64,000 nucleotides of DNA, taken from positions 1-64,000 of the forward strand of contig PVXE01000019.1 in NCBI GenBank assembly GCA_014444615.1, given 5' to 3'. The position numbers and the translations under genes are program-made. Positions 17,062 to 24,947 of the stretch are shown piece by piece. A model generated the notes under the pieces. The model did not search any database and was not told the DNA's origin. It was given only the letters and a program-made list of their open reading frames with translations. This DNA comes from Tagaea sp. CACIAM 22H2 (GTDB lineage Bacteria; Pseudomonadota; Alphaproteobacteria; CACIAM-22H2). Each line of letters starts with the position of its first letter. The first letter of the stretch is position 1.

Positions 17062-18932
17062 GCGGCTTTTCTGACGTAGCGGAGCAAGGCGGTCAATGCC
17101 GCCGGGGTCATGCCTTGGATGCGCGCAGCCTGGCCCAGCGTGGCCGGGCGCACGGCGGCGAGCTTCGAGCGGAGCTCGTTCGACAGGGCGGCGATCGCCG
17201 AATAATCGAGATCCGGCGCCAAGGCCAATTCCTCGTCGCGGCGGAAGGCGCGGATCTCGGCTTCCTGGCGGCTGAGATAGCCTTGGTACAGCGCGTCGAC
17301 CTCGATCTGCTCGACGACGTCCGGCGTCCAGCTCCGCAGTTCCGGCCATTCGGCGGCGACGCGGTCCCAGTTGATGCCCGGCAGGCGCAGCAAATCGGTG
17401 ATTCCGCGAATGACGCCGTCTTGATTGACCGCGAAACCGCGCTTGGCGAGCTTCGGCGGGCTTTCGGCGAGTTCCGCAACCCGCGCCCGCGCGGCGGCAA
17501 GGCGCGATTTCTTATCCGCCCAGGCGGTTTGGCGCGCCGAACCGACAATGCCGGCGGCAATGCCCTTATCGGTCAGGCGCTGATCGGCGTTGTCGGCGCG
17601 CAAAGACAGGCGATATTCGGCCCGGCTGGTGAACATCCGATAGGGCTCGCGTGTGCCGTGCGTGACCAGATCGTCGATCATCACGCCGATATAGGCTTCC
17701 GCCCGATCCAGAAGGATCGATTCCTGGCCGCCGGCGCGGCGCGCGGCGTTCCAGCCCGCCATGATCCCCTGCGCGGCCGCTTCTTCGTAGCCGGTCGTGC
17801 CGTTGATCTGCCCGGCGAGATAGAGACCGGGGACGCGCTTGGTTTCCAGGCTGGGGTAAAGCTCACGCGGATCGACGAAATCATACTCGATCGCATAGCC
17901 CGGCCGGATCATTACGCAATTCTCAAGCCCCTGAATCGTCTTGAGAATTCCAAGCTGGATGTCGCGCGGCAGGGAGGTCGAAATGCCGTTCGGGTAGACC
18001 GTCGGATCGTCCAAGCCTTCGGGCTCCAGGAAGATCTGGTGACGCTCGCGGCCGGCGAATTTCACCACCTTGTCCTCGATCGACGGGCAATAGCGCGGCC
18101 CGGTCGATTCGATCTGGCCCGAATACATGGGCGCCTGGTGGAGATTGGCGCGGATCAGCGCATGCGTCGCTTCGGACGTATAGGTCACGCCGCATTCGAT
18201 CTGCGGCACCTCGATCTTGGCCGTCAGGGTCGAAAACGGGATCGGCGGGTCGTCGGCCGGCTGCATTTCCAGCCCCGACCAATCGATCGTACGGCCATCG
18301 AGGCGCGGCGGCGTGCCGGTCTTCAGGCGGCCCAGCGCGAAGCCCGCGCGGGCGAGCGTCTTGGACAGTCCCAGGCTCGGCTTTTCACCGACCCGGCCCG
18401 CCGGCGTCTTTTCGAGGCCAATATGGATCAGGCCGTTGAGAAACGTGCCGGTCGTCAGCACCACGGCGCCGCAGGGGATGCGCTGGCCGGCTTCGGTCAG
18501 CACGGCGGCGACGCGGCCTTCGGTATCGAGCGCCAGATCGGCCGCTTCACCAGCGGCGATATCGAGATTGGCCTGATCGGCCAGGATCGCCTGCATCGCC
18601 TGGCGATAGAGCTTGCGATCGGCCTGGGAGCGGGGGCCGCGCACCGCCGGGCCCTTCGACTTGTTGAGCATCCGGAACTGAATTCCGGCGCGGTCGATCG
18701 CGCGGGCCATCACGCCGTCCAGCGCATCGATCTCGCGGACAAGGTGTCCCTTGCCCAGACCGCCGATCGCCGGGTTGCAGCTCATCTCGCCGATCTTGGC
18801 GGGGTCGAGCGTCAGCAGCAGCGTCTTGGCCCCGGCGCGCGCCGCCGCAGCCGCGGCTTCGCAGCCGGCATGGCCGCCGCCAATGACCACCACATCGTAA
18901 CGCGCGGCCGGAAGGGAAGAAGGGTTGCTCAC
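17058..18932 (-). CDS. mnmG: tRNA uridine-5-carboxymethylaminomethyl modification enzyme MnmG (GidA)
   Basis: A 624-residue FAD enzyme that, with MnmE, makes the cmnm5 modification on wobble uridine. The FAD site is [14 protein letters not shown] (GGGHAG at 18-23). The family signature [16 protein letters not shown] is followed by [13 protein letters not shown] and the C-terminal [22 protein letters not shown] tRNA-binding domain. It heads the mnmG-rsmG-parA-parB operon, with the GTGA overlap to rsmG. Its partner mnmE lies 0.5 kb upstream on the same strand. The parS and AT-rich region upstream likely contains the operon promoter. Confidence 0.97.
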   Translation of the reverse strand: MSNPSSLPAARYDVVVIGGGHAGCEAAAAAARAGAKTLLLTLDPAKIGEMSCNPAIGGLGKGHLVREIDALDGVMARAIDRAGIQFRMLNKSKGPAVRGPRSQADRKLYRQAMQAILADQANLDIAAGEAADLALDTEGRVAAVLTEAGQRIPCGAVVLTTGTFLNGLIHIGLEKTPAGRVGEKPSLGLSKTLARAGFALGRLKTGTPPRLDGRTIDWSGLEMQPADDPPIPFSTLTAKIEVPQIECGVTYTSEATHALIRANLHQAPMYSGQIESTGPRYCPSIEDKVVKFAGRERHQIFLEPEGLDDPTVYPNGISTSLPRDIQLGILKTIQGLENCVMIRPGYAIEYDFVDPRELYPSLETKRVPGLYLAGQINGTTGYEEAAAQGIMAGWNAARRAGGQESILLDRAEAYIGVMIDDLVTHGTREPYRMFTSRAEYRLSLRADNADQRLTDKGIAAGIVGSARQTAWADKKSRLAAARARVAELAESPPKLAKRGFAVNQDGVIRGITDLLRLPGINWDRVAAEWPELRSWTPDVVEQIEVDALYQGYLSRQEAEIRAFRRDEELALAPDLDYSAIAALSNELRSKLAAVRPATLGQAARIQGMTPAALTALLRYVRKAA

Positions 18933-18980
18933 GGGCGCGGAACCTACGGATTTAGGGCCGATCCGTCAAATCGGCCGATT

Positions 18981-18996
18981 TGTTTCCCGAGAAACA
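18981..18996. promoter_or_regulatory. parS-like site upstream of mnmG
   Basis: TGTTTCCCGAGAAACA has perfect 6-base arms TGTTTC/GAAACA, and matches the canonical parS TGTTTCACGTGAAACA at 14 of 16 bases. It lies 49 bases upstream of mnmG. ParB binding here could also affect transcription of its own operon. Confidence 0.8.
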
Positions 18997-19130
18997 CCGA
19001 AAATTATCCTTTTAAATCAATATCTTTCCGCGCATGCGAAATTCGCATTCTGCAAATTAGCCAAAATCAATTTTATTTCAATCGCTTATCTCAAGACAAA
19101 AATTTCATACGGGCGTAACTTATCCACACC
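18997..19130. other. AT-rich segment with perfect DnaA box upstream of mnmG
   Basis: This stretch is far more AT-rich than the surrounding DNA. It carries TTATCCACA, a perfect consensus DnaA box, at 19120-19128, and a further TTATCC at 19004-19009. A 15-base palindrome ATGCGAA-A-TTCGCAT occupies 19034-19048. It may be a DnaA-titrating or transcription-controlling site for the mnmG-par operon, or a remnant origin-like element, since mnmG (gidA) neighbours oriC in many bacteria. Confidence 0.6.
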
Positions 19131-19178
19131 GCAGGGCATAACGCCCGTGCCCCGGTCGTTGATTTCGTGAGGCCCCCT

Positions 19179-19439
19179 ATGGCGAACGAAACCTATCTCG
19201 TGCAGTTCTACCCGCCCAATGGCGGGCCCAACGCACCTGGCAAGCCGGTTTTCGCGAGCAACGATTTTGCCGCCGCCGCCGCCGCCTACGACAAGGCCGC
19301 AAGCGAACACGGGCCCGGCTGGCTGGTGCTGTGGAATCAGCGTTCGCGTTTGAAGCTGCAGCAGAAGCAATTGCTGCGCGCGCCCGAACCGGTGAAGCCA
19401 TTCGGCACGGTCACGCGCTCGCCCGCACTCAGCCGCTAG
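19179..19439 (+). CDS. Small conserved hypothetical protein
   Basis: An 86-residue protein starting MANETYLVQFYPP. Its tail is basic (NQRSRLKLQQKQLLR). No motif, signal peptide or membrane segment is evident. GAGG sits 8 bases before ATG 19179. It abuts mnmE convergently: its TAG is directly followed by the mnmE stop. It is the only plus-strand gene between the par operon and mnmE. Its function is unknown. Confidence 0.6.
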   Translation: MANETYLVQFYPPNGGPNAPGKPVFASNDFAAAAAAYDKAASEHGPGWLVLWNQRSRLKLQQKQLLRAPEPVKPFGTVTRSPALSR

Positions 19440-20777
19440 TCACTTTCCGATACAGAACTCGCCGAACAGGACGTCCAGCACGTCCTCGACGCCCGCGCGC
19501 CCGACAATGCGCCCGAGCGCGGCAAGGCACGCGCGCAGCTCTTCGCCGATCAGTTCGGTGACGTCGAGATCACCCGCACGCAGCAATGCCGCGTGCGCCT
19601 CTTCCAACGCTTCGCGGTGACGCGCGCGCGTCACGAGCGGCGCTGCGCCGTCACGCGATCCCAGCCGTTCAGCGACGATCGCGGCAAGTTTGCTTTCCAG
19701 CACATCGATACCCGCGCCGGTCAGCGCGCTGACCGCGAGCCCCGTCGCGGCCGGCGCCAAATCGGCCTTGTTCAACACGACCAGCGCATCGCGCGCGAGT
19801 TCGGCAAGCTCGCCCGTCGGTGCGGGTTCGCGCGCGTCGAGTACCAGCAGTTTCAGATCCGCTTGCTCGGCACGTTCGCGCGCGCGGCGCATGCCTTCGC
19901 GCTCGATCGCGTGATGCGGGTCGGCTTCGTCGATCCCGCGCAAACCCGCCGTATCCCACAACACGACCGGCAATCCCTTTAGGTCGAGCCGCACCTCGAT
20001 CGTATCGCGCGTCGTGCCCGCGATCTCCGACACGATCGCCGCGTCGCGCTTGGCCAGCCGATTGAGCAGCGACGACTTGCCCGCATTCGGCGGGCCCAGA
20101 ATCGCGACCGAAAACCCGTCGCGCAAAATCTCGCCGCGATGCCCGTCGTCAAGGATCGCGCCGATGCGTTTGGCCAACGCGCCGATCGGCGCCTTCATCG
20201 CCGCGATGGCCCCGCCGGGCACGTCGCCCTCGTCGGGAAAATCGATCTCGGCTTCGGCCTGCGCCAGCAGCTTGATCGCCGTTTCGCGCAAGGCTTCGAC
20301 CTGCGCGCCCAAAGCACCACCCAATTGCGCCAAGGCCTGGCGCGCCTGTTCGCGGGTTTCGGCGGCGATCAAATCGGCGAGCGCCTCGACCTCGGCCAAG
20401 TCGAGCTTCCCGGCATCGTAGGCGCGGCGCGCGAACTCCCCCGGCCGCGCCGTGCGCAAACCGGGCAATCGGGCAAGCGCGGCGAGCACGCCGGCCATCA
20501 CCGCCCGGCTGCCATGGAGATGGAACTCGGCTACATCCTCGCCGGTGAAACTCGCCGGGCCCGGGAACCACAGCACCAGCGCGTCGTCGAGCGGTGCTTT
20601 ATCGGTGGGGTCGGTCAACCTTGCGCGGACGGCAAAACGGGGCGGGGGCAGCTTGCCGCCCAACGCCGTCAGCGCGGCGCCCGCCGCCGGACCCGAAATG
20701 CGCACGACCGCGACCCCGGCGACGCCGGTGGCGGTCGCGGGCGCATAGATCGTGTCGTTTGAAGTCTTCGCCGGCAA
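19440..20777 (-). CDS. mnmE: tRNA modification GTPase MnmE (TrmE)
   Basis: A 445-residue GTPase that works with MnmG on wobble-uridine modification. It has the N-terminal formyl-THF-binding domain (DTIYAPATATGVAGVAVVRISGP), the inserted G domain with P-loop GPPNAGKS at 228-235, SEIAGTTRDTIEV, DTAGLR and NKAD, and the obligatory C-terminal FCIGK. The only reasonable start is TTG at 20777, immediately after the tatA stop, with AAGG upstream. This tight junction suggests translational coupling with tatA. Confidence 0.95.
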   Translation of the reverse strand: MPAKTSNDTIYAPATATGVAGVAVVRISGPAAGAALTALGGKLPPPRFAVRARLTDPTDKAPLDDALVLWFPGPASFTGEDVAEFHLHGSRAVMAGVLAALARLPGLRTARPGEFARRAYDAGKLDLAEVEALADLIAAETREQARQALAQLGGALGAQVEALRETAIKLLAQAEAEIDFPDEGDVPGGAIAAMKAPIGALAKRIGAILDDGHRGEILRDGFSVAILGPPNAGKSSLLNRLAKRDAAIVSEIAGTTRDTIEVRLDLKGLPVVLWDTAGLRGIDEADPHHAIEREGMRRARERAEQADLKLLVLDAREPAPTGELAELARDALVVLNKADLAPAATGLAVSALTGAGIDVLESKLAAIVAERLGSRDGAAPLVTRARHREALEEAHAALLRAGDLDVTELIGEELRACLAALGRIVGRAGVEDVLDVLFGEFCIGK

Positions 20778-20966
20778 TCAGGCCTTAGGTGCCGAATCCG
20801 GCTTGGGCGCGTCGGCTTTGGTTTCGGCCATATGCTCGTTCATGCCGCGCTTGAACGCCTTGATCCCGCCGGCAAGGTCGCCCATCGCCTTCGGGATGCG
20901 CCCGGCGCCGAACAGCAGCAGCGCGATCACCGCCAGAATTGCGATTTCAGGGAGACCGAGGGACAT
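20778..20966 (-). CDS. tatA: Sec-independent translocase subunit TatA (TatA/E)
   Basis: A 62-residue protein with the TatA pattern: a short periplasmic N-terminus, one membrane helix ([16 protein letters not shown]), the FGAGRIPK hinge, and an amphipathic helix ([15 protein letters not shown]) with a charged tail. TatA oligomers form the twin-arginine translocation pore. No tatB or tatC is adjacent, so it is either a TatE-like extra copy or a displaced tatA. The neighbouring binding protein at 21051 has a twin-arginine signal. Start ATG 20966 has GGAG 12 bases upstream on its strand. Confidence 0.85.
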   Translation of the reverse strand: MSLGLPEIAILAVIALLLFGAGRIPKAMGDLAGGIKAFKRGMNEHMAETKADAPKPDSAPKA

Positions 20967-20980
20967 GGGCGCACACCGGC

Positions 20981-21003
20981 AAAAAGGGGGTCCGAAGACC
21001 CCC
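20981..21003 (-). terminator. Intrinsic terminator of the binding-protein gene
   Basis: On the minus strand a 7-bp stem GGGGGTC/GACCCCC closes on a TTCG tetraloop and is followed by TTTTT: a textbook intrinsic terminator. It ends the transcript of the 21051 gene before tatA. A second stem, GCGAATC/GATTCGC, lies nearby at 21022-21044. Confidence 0.88.
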
Positions 21004-21050
21004 ACTATTGCCCGGCCGGGCCGCGAATCCCAGCGATAGATTCGCAGGCG

Positions 21051-22079
21051 TTACGTCACCCGGCGCGTCGCAGCGTCGGGCAGGTATTTGTCGGTCCAGA
21101 TCTTGTCGACCGGCACAACGCTGGGCAGGCCCATGCCCGTTGCCAGAAGCTCGATCGACTTTTGCAGGCGCGGCTTGTCGATATCGCCAAGGCCAGTGCG
21201 CTTGGTTTCGTCGGTCATCACTTGGTGCTTGATGACCCATTGCAAGCGCTCGAGCTCCAATTGGTGATTGATGAGCGCATCGACCTTCAGCAGCGAATCC
21301 GTCACCGGCTTCGCGTCGGCGATCGCGTCGCGCCAGCCGCGCAGGCACGCACGCAATAGGCCGGGCAACACCGCCTCGTTGTCGCGCAGCGCTTTGCGGC
21401 TCGCCAGGATCGAGTTCGAGTACATGTCGAGCCCGTGATCGGCATAGGGCATGATCGAGATATCCTCGAACTTCACGCCCAAGCCCTTCAGATTCAGCCA
21501 CACGGTCGAATCGAAACCGGTGATCGCATCGACCTCGCGGCGCATGAACACGGCTTCGCGCAAGCGCAAATCCATGTTGTTGAACTTGACCGTCGCGGGG
21601 TCGAGATTATTGGCGCGGAAGAAGACCGGGAACAGCCGGAACGCATTGTCGGTCAGCGGGCCGCCCACGGTTTTGCCGGCAAGATCGGCGGGCTTCTTGA
21701 TGCCGGCACTCGACCACGACACGATCGCCGCCGGCGTGGTGCGATAGACGTTGAAGATGCCGAGCGGCGTGGAATCCGGATTCTTCAGATAGAATTCCGA
21801 CATGCCCGGCAAATCGGCGAACCCGATATCGTAGGTCTCGCTCGCCACGCGCTGCATGGCGTCGGCGCCCGAAGCGGGGTCCATCGCCGTGATGCGAATG
21901 CCCTCGGCGGCGAAATAGCCTTTGTCGAGCGCGTGGATGAAGGGCGAATTGGTGCCGTTGCGCGGCAGATTCAGCGAAAACTTGATCGGCACGCCGCCGC
22001 TTTGCGCCCACACGTAAGGCGCCGCAATCGCCGCCCCCGCCAAGCCTAAGAACCCGCGCCGCGCCAGTTGCTTCGCCAT
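21051..22079 (-). CDS. ABC-transporter substrate-binding protein (NMT1/THI5-like) with Tat signal
   Basis: A 342-residue periplasmic binding protein. It starts MAKQLARRGFLGLAG with a twin-arginine motif at residues 7-10 and a hydrophobic core ending near PYVWAQ, a Tat-type signal. The body matches the NMT1/SsuA-like fold: VPIKFSLNLPRNGTNSPFIHALDKGYF, EGIRITAMDPASGADAMQRV and YDIGFADLPGMSEF. Ligands in this family include pyrimidine precursors, sulfonates and aromatic acids; this one is unknown. No permease or ATPase gene is nearby. A strong hairpin covers its ribosome binding site. Confidence 0.85.
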   Translation of the reverse strand: MAKQLARRGFLGLAGAAIAAPYVWAQSGGVPIKFSLNLPRNGTNSPFIHALDKGYFAAEGIRITAMDPASGADAMQRVASETYDIGFADLPGMSEFYLKNPDSTPLGIFNVYRTTPAAIVSWSSAGIKKPADLAGKTVGGPLTDNAFRLFPVFFRANNLDPATVKFNNMDLRLREAVFMRREVDAITGFDSTVWLNLKGLGVKFEDISIMPYADHGLDMYSNSILASRKALRDNEAVLPGLLRACLRGWRDAIADAKPVTDSLLKVDALINHQLELERLQWVIKHQVMTDETKRTGLGDIDKPRLQKSIELLATGMGLPSVVPVDKIWTDKYLPDAATRRVT

Positions 22080-22081
22080 CT

Positions 22082-22112
22082 CCGCCTCCTTCGGTTGTTT
22101 GCCGAAGGGCGG
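22082..22112 (-). promoter_or_regulatory. Stem-loop enclosing the ribosome binding site of the Tat binding-protein gene
   Basis: On the minus strand CCGCC+CTTCGG pairs with CCGAAG+GGCGG (11 bp, a 2-base GA bulge, 7-base loop). The right arm contains the AAGGAGG ribosome binding site and ends 2 bases before ATG 22079. The structure would hide the ribosome site unless opened, and lies between the phosphatase stop and this gene. Confidence 0.65.
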
Positions 22113-22135
22113 ATGTGCAATCGCTATGCCCGGCC

Positions 22136-22699
22136 TTAGAAGTCGTCGCGGTCCAGCACTTCGCAATTGGCGAAGCTGTGGCCGGTCAAGCGGTTGAGGA
22201 ACGTGCCGTGGCCGACAACGGCGATGCTGCGCTCCGGCCGGCCGGCGAGCCATGCCCGGAAATCGGCCACGCGTGCACCCAAGGCTTCCTCACTCTCGAC
22301 CGCGATCTCGTGCGGGCGGCCTTCTTCGTGGTGCCACCAATATTCGGGGAACGCGCCGAATTCCAAATGGCCGAACTCGTCCGCCAACGCGCCGCGCGGA
22401 CGGCCGAGATCGCCCGAATGCTCCACCCTTTCGCGATGCAAGGCTTCCACCCGGATCGGCACTTTCGTGCCGGCGAACGCCAGCAGCGCGGTTTCGATCG
22501 CGCGCGTCAGCGGCGAGGTGACGACGAGCTGCACGTCGTGCCACAAGCCTTGGCCGGCGAGGGAACTCGCTTGGCCGCGTCCTTTTTCGGTCAGGCGCGC
22601 GTCGAAGATCATCGGATCTTTCGGGCGGATCAGCTCGAAGGCGGCGTTGAACTCGGACTGGCCGTGGCGGATGAAGCGGATACGACGCGGGCGTTTCAT
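22136..22699 (-). CDS. Histidine phosphatase family (phosphoglycerate-mutase-like) protein
   Basis: A 187-residue enzyme with the catalytic RHG motif (RFIRHGQSEFN, phosphorylated His12), the SPLTRAIETA helix and the second catalytic VVGHGTFLN. It resembles broad-specificity phosphatases rather than glycolytic mutases; its substrate is unknown. The start overlaps the ferredoxin stop (ATGA). The gene at 44297 is a paralogue sharing the RHGQSEFNA start. Confidence 0.85.
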   Translation of the reverse strand: MKRPRRIRFIRHGQSEFNAAFELIRPKDPMIFDARLTEKGRGQASSLAGQGLWHDVQLVVTSPLTRAIETALLAFAGTKVPIRVEALHRERVEHSGDLGRPRGALADEFGHLEFGAFPEYWWHHEEGRPHEIAVESEEALGARVADFRAWLAGRPERSIAVVGHGTFLNRLTGHSFANCEVLDRDDF

Positions 22700-23061
22700 T
22701 TCTTGGGCTTGGGACCGTCTTCGGGGTTGCGCAACAGACGTTCGACGCGTTTGCCGTCGATCATGTGCGTTTGCAGAATCGCGTCGATATCCTCGGTCGT
22801 TTGGGGCTGATACCAGACGCCTTCGGGATAGATCACCAGCGACGGCCCGATTTCGCAGCGATCCAAGCAACCGGCCGAATTGACCCGCACGTTCTTGATG
22901 CCGAGCTCCTTGGCCCGCGCCTTCATATAGTCGCGCAAGCGCTCGGAGCCCTTGGGCTTGCACGAACCGCGCGGATGGCCTTCCGGCCGTTCGTTGGTGC
23001 AGACGAAGATATGCGCTTCGTAGAATTGGGGCGGATCGCCCGGCAGATTGCGCGCGGTCAT
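22696..23061 (-). CDS. Thioredoxin-like [2Fe-2S] ferredoxin
   Basis: A 121-residue protein of the thioredoxin-like ferredoxin family (as in NuoE-like and Shethna-type ferredoxins). The four cluster cysteines are C21 (HIFVCTNERP), C34 (GSCKP), C65 and C69 (SAGCLDRCEIGP), followed by LVIYPEGVWY. It probably donates electrons in the cytoplasm to an unknown partner. It is joined by 4-base overlaps to the DUF6489 gene upstream and the phosphatase downstream. Confidence 0.9.
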   Translation of the reverse strand: MTARNLPGDPPQFYEAHIFVCTNERPEGHPRGSCKPKGSERLRDYMKARAKELGIKNVRVNSAGCLDRCEIGPSLVIYPEGVWYQPQTTEDIDAILQTHMIDGKRVERLLRNPEDGPKPKK

Positions 23062-23294
23062 TTCTTCTCGGTGCTCGTGTTCGCGAGATTGGTCCAGAAT
23101 TTCTGCATCTCGGAAATGCCGGCCCCGGTGAACCATTGGCGGAACAGCGTTTCGGGGTCCATCGCCTTCATCGCCTGTTCCATGCGGCCTTGCATCTGGG
23201 CCATCAACGCGTCCTGCATGGGCTTCAAATCGGGCAGGCCCATGAAAACGCGGGCCTCCTCGGGCGTGCAATCGATATCGATCTTGATCTTCAT
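23058..23294 (-). CDS. DUF6489 family small protein
   Basis: A 78-residue protein, MKIKIDIDCTPEEARVFMGLPD at the start, then a helix rich in methionine and glutamine (MQDALMAQMQGRMEQAMKAM) and a C-terminal FRQWF...FWTNL segment. It matches the small alphaproteobacterial DUF6489 family of unknown function. The stop overlaps the ferredoxin start. It probably heads the DUF6489-ferredoxin-phosphatase operon. Confidence 0.75.
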   Translation of the reverse strand: MKIKIDIDCTPEEARVFMGLPDLKPMQDALMAQMQGRMEQAMKAMDPETLFRQWFTGAGISEMQKFWTNLANTSTEKK

Positions 23295-23339
23295 CGGGGC
23301 TGGCGGCTCCTTCGCGCGGAACCGGCAGATTACCCGGAC

Positions 23340-23654
23340 TTACGCGCCGCGGGCGAGGAACTTCTCGATCGCCGAAGCCGCTTTGGGATCGAGCGCCGAA
23401 TAGCGCACGATCAGCCCGCGTTCGCCGTTCCCCACCACCATCGCCGGCACCACGAACTCGGCCGATTTGGATTTCGCGGTGCGGCCCGGCACGGTCAACG
23501 TCACGATCAGCGAATCCCCCTCACCATAGCCCGGCAAGGGCGCAACCGTGCGGGCGCCCATCGTCGACAGATCGGCGAGCGCCAGCTTGGCGCCTTTGGC
23601 GGACAGGAACGCGCCCTCGGCGGACACGCGCTCGGCGCGGCGCTGCTCGGTCAT
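23340..23654 (-). CDS. PilZ-domain protein (c-di-GMP receptor candidate)
   Basis: A 104-residue single-domain protein. The two PilZ ligand motifs are present: RxxxR at R5-R9 (QRRAERVSAEG) and DxSxxG at 28-33 (ADLSTMGAR). It is expected to bind cyclic di-GMP in the cytoplasm and pass the signal to a partner. Its start overlaps the stop of the 23651 gene (ATGA), so that unknown protein is the natural candidate partner. Confidence 0.82.
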   Translation of the reverse strand: MTEQRRAERVSAEGAFLSAKGAKLALADLSTMGARTVAPLPGYGEGDSLIVTLTVPGRTAKSKSAEFVVPAMVVGNGERGLIVRYSALDPKAASAIEKFLARGA

Positions 23655-24838
23655 GCGCGTTTTCCTTCGATGCGCTGCTTCATTTCGCCGTCTTCCTTGC
23701 CGTCGATCCAGTTCACAAGATTGCGGACCATCTTCGACCGCGCAAGATCGATACCATTCCAGCATGTCGTTTCTTCGATGCCCTCGGCCTCGTCGCGCGG
23801 CAAGGTCGGCATGATCTTAACGATATACTCGATCGCGTCGAGCGGCGCCGTTCCCGATTTGCCGTCGTCGCGCAGGCGCACCCCTTCGTTCCACACCTCC
23901 ATGCATTCTTCCCAGCCGTCGAGCGCGAAGGAAGCGCGGCGGCGGACAAGCGCCAAGGTCTCCACGGCCGCATCCGGCGCGCTCAAGGCACGGGCGAGAT
24001 CCTTGGTCACCGCCGCGAGCTTGGAATACTCATTGCGCAGCAAATCGCGGAACTGGGTCGCGGCGAAGGCGACGAGCAACGCATTCTGCGCGGCCTGATC
24101 GCGCACGCGGCGCTCATGCGCGCGCACCTGATCGCGGAATTCGTCGAGGCGCGTCGCCGCGCGACCCAACGCGCCCTCCGACGGGAACGTCAGCGGATCG
24201 TCGCCCGGCACGCCCAGCGGCCCGATCAACTCGGCAAATTTCTCCAGACGCTGCGCGATCTCGTTCTCCGCGCAGCCCGCAAGCTTGGCGAAATAGCCGA
24301 ACACGACCGGCGTCACTTTCGCGGCGTTTTTGTCGCCCTGAATCTCGGCCATGATCTTGGCCTTATCGGCCGCTTTGAGCGCCGCATCGTCCAACGCCTC
24401 GCCCGCTTCGCGCGACGCCGCGACAAGCAGCGCGATATAGGCCTTGAAGCGCTCGAGCTTTTCCTCCTGCTCGACGACGATATAGCGCGCCTTGGCGATG
24501 TCATCGGCCCCTTGGTCGCGATCGGCCTCGGCCGACAGGCGCTTCACGGTCAGCGGGTCCAGCCCGTGCTCGGCCCGCGCCGACAACGCGAAATACAATC
24601 CCATGTCGCGCGGCGGGAACTGCATCCAGCCGGGCAATTGCGTCCATGGCATGATCATGCGCCGGCCCGACTCGCCCGACGGATCGGCGAACAACGCTTC
24701 CCATTCTTTGGGCTGTTTGCCGGGCTCGGCGCGCGCGCGGATATGGCGCAGCTGGCGATGCGCGAAGGGCACGCATACGCCGCGCGCCTCGAACGTATCG
24801 GGCGTATCGATCTTGGGTTTGCGGGCGCGAGAATTCAT
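23651..24838 (-). CDS. Conserved hypothetical protein coupled to PilZ
   Basis: A 395-residue soluble protein without a domain I recognise. Residues 60-90 are aromatic-rich (WTQLPGWMQFPPRDMGLYFALSARAE). The middle is mostly charged helix, probably coiled-coil (KARYIVVEQEEKLERFKAYI). The C-terminal third has a DGWEECMEVWNEGVRL segment and ends in NWIDGKEDGEMKQRIEGKRA. There is no signal peptide. I chose ATG 24838 (MNSRARKPK). Overlap with the PilZ gene suggests joint function. Confidence 0.65.
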   Translation of the reverse strand: MNSRARKPKIDTPDTFEARGVCVPFAHRQLRHIRARAEPGKQPKEWEALFADPSGESGRRMIMPWTQLPGWMQFPPRDMGLYFALSARAEHGLDPLTVKRLSAEADRDQGADDIAKARYIVVEQEEKLERFKAYIALLVAASREAGEALDDAALKAADKAKIMAEIQGDKNAAKVTPVVFGYFAKLAGCAENEIAQRLEKFAELIGPLGVPGDDPLTFPSEGALGRAATRLDEFRDQVRAHERRVRDQAAQNALLVAFAATQFRDLLRNEYSKLAAVTKDLARALSAPDAAVETLALVRRRASFALDGWEECMEVWNEGVRLRDDGKSGTAPLDAIEYIVKIMPTLPRDEAEGIEETTCWNGIDLARSKMVRNLVNWIDGKEDGEMKQRIEGKRA

Positions 24839-24947
24839 CCTAAGGGCGATCATCCCGCAGCGATCCTTTCCCAACCATTAACCCGGCTTGCGGTTCCCCC
24901 GCCGGGTCTGGCACGCTCTCGCCGCAGCTTTTCCTGGGAGTACCCCC

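Noticed and set aside
17115..19118. A 667-codon plus-strand frame opposite mnmG
   Set aside because: It is antisense to mnmG, which has complete motifs; the translation is arginine-rich and low in meaning.
21051..22135. TPP riboswitch upstream of the THI5-like binding protein
   Set aside because: Only 56 bases separate it from the preceding gene, too short for a TPP riboswitch; the strong hairpin there does not show the conserved riboswitch core.
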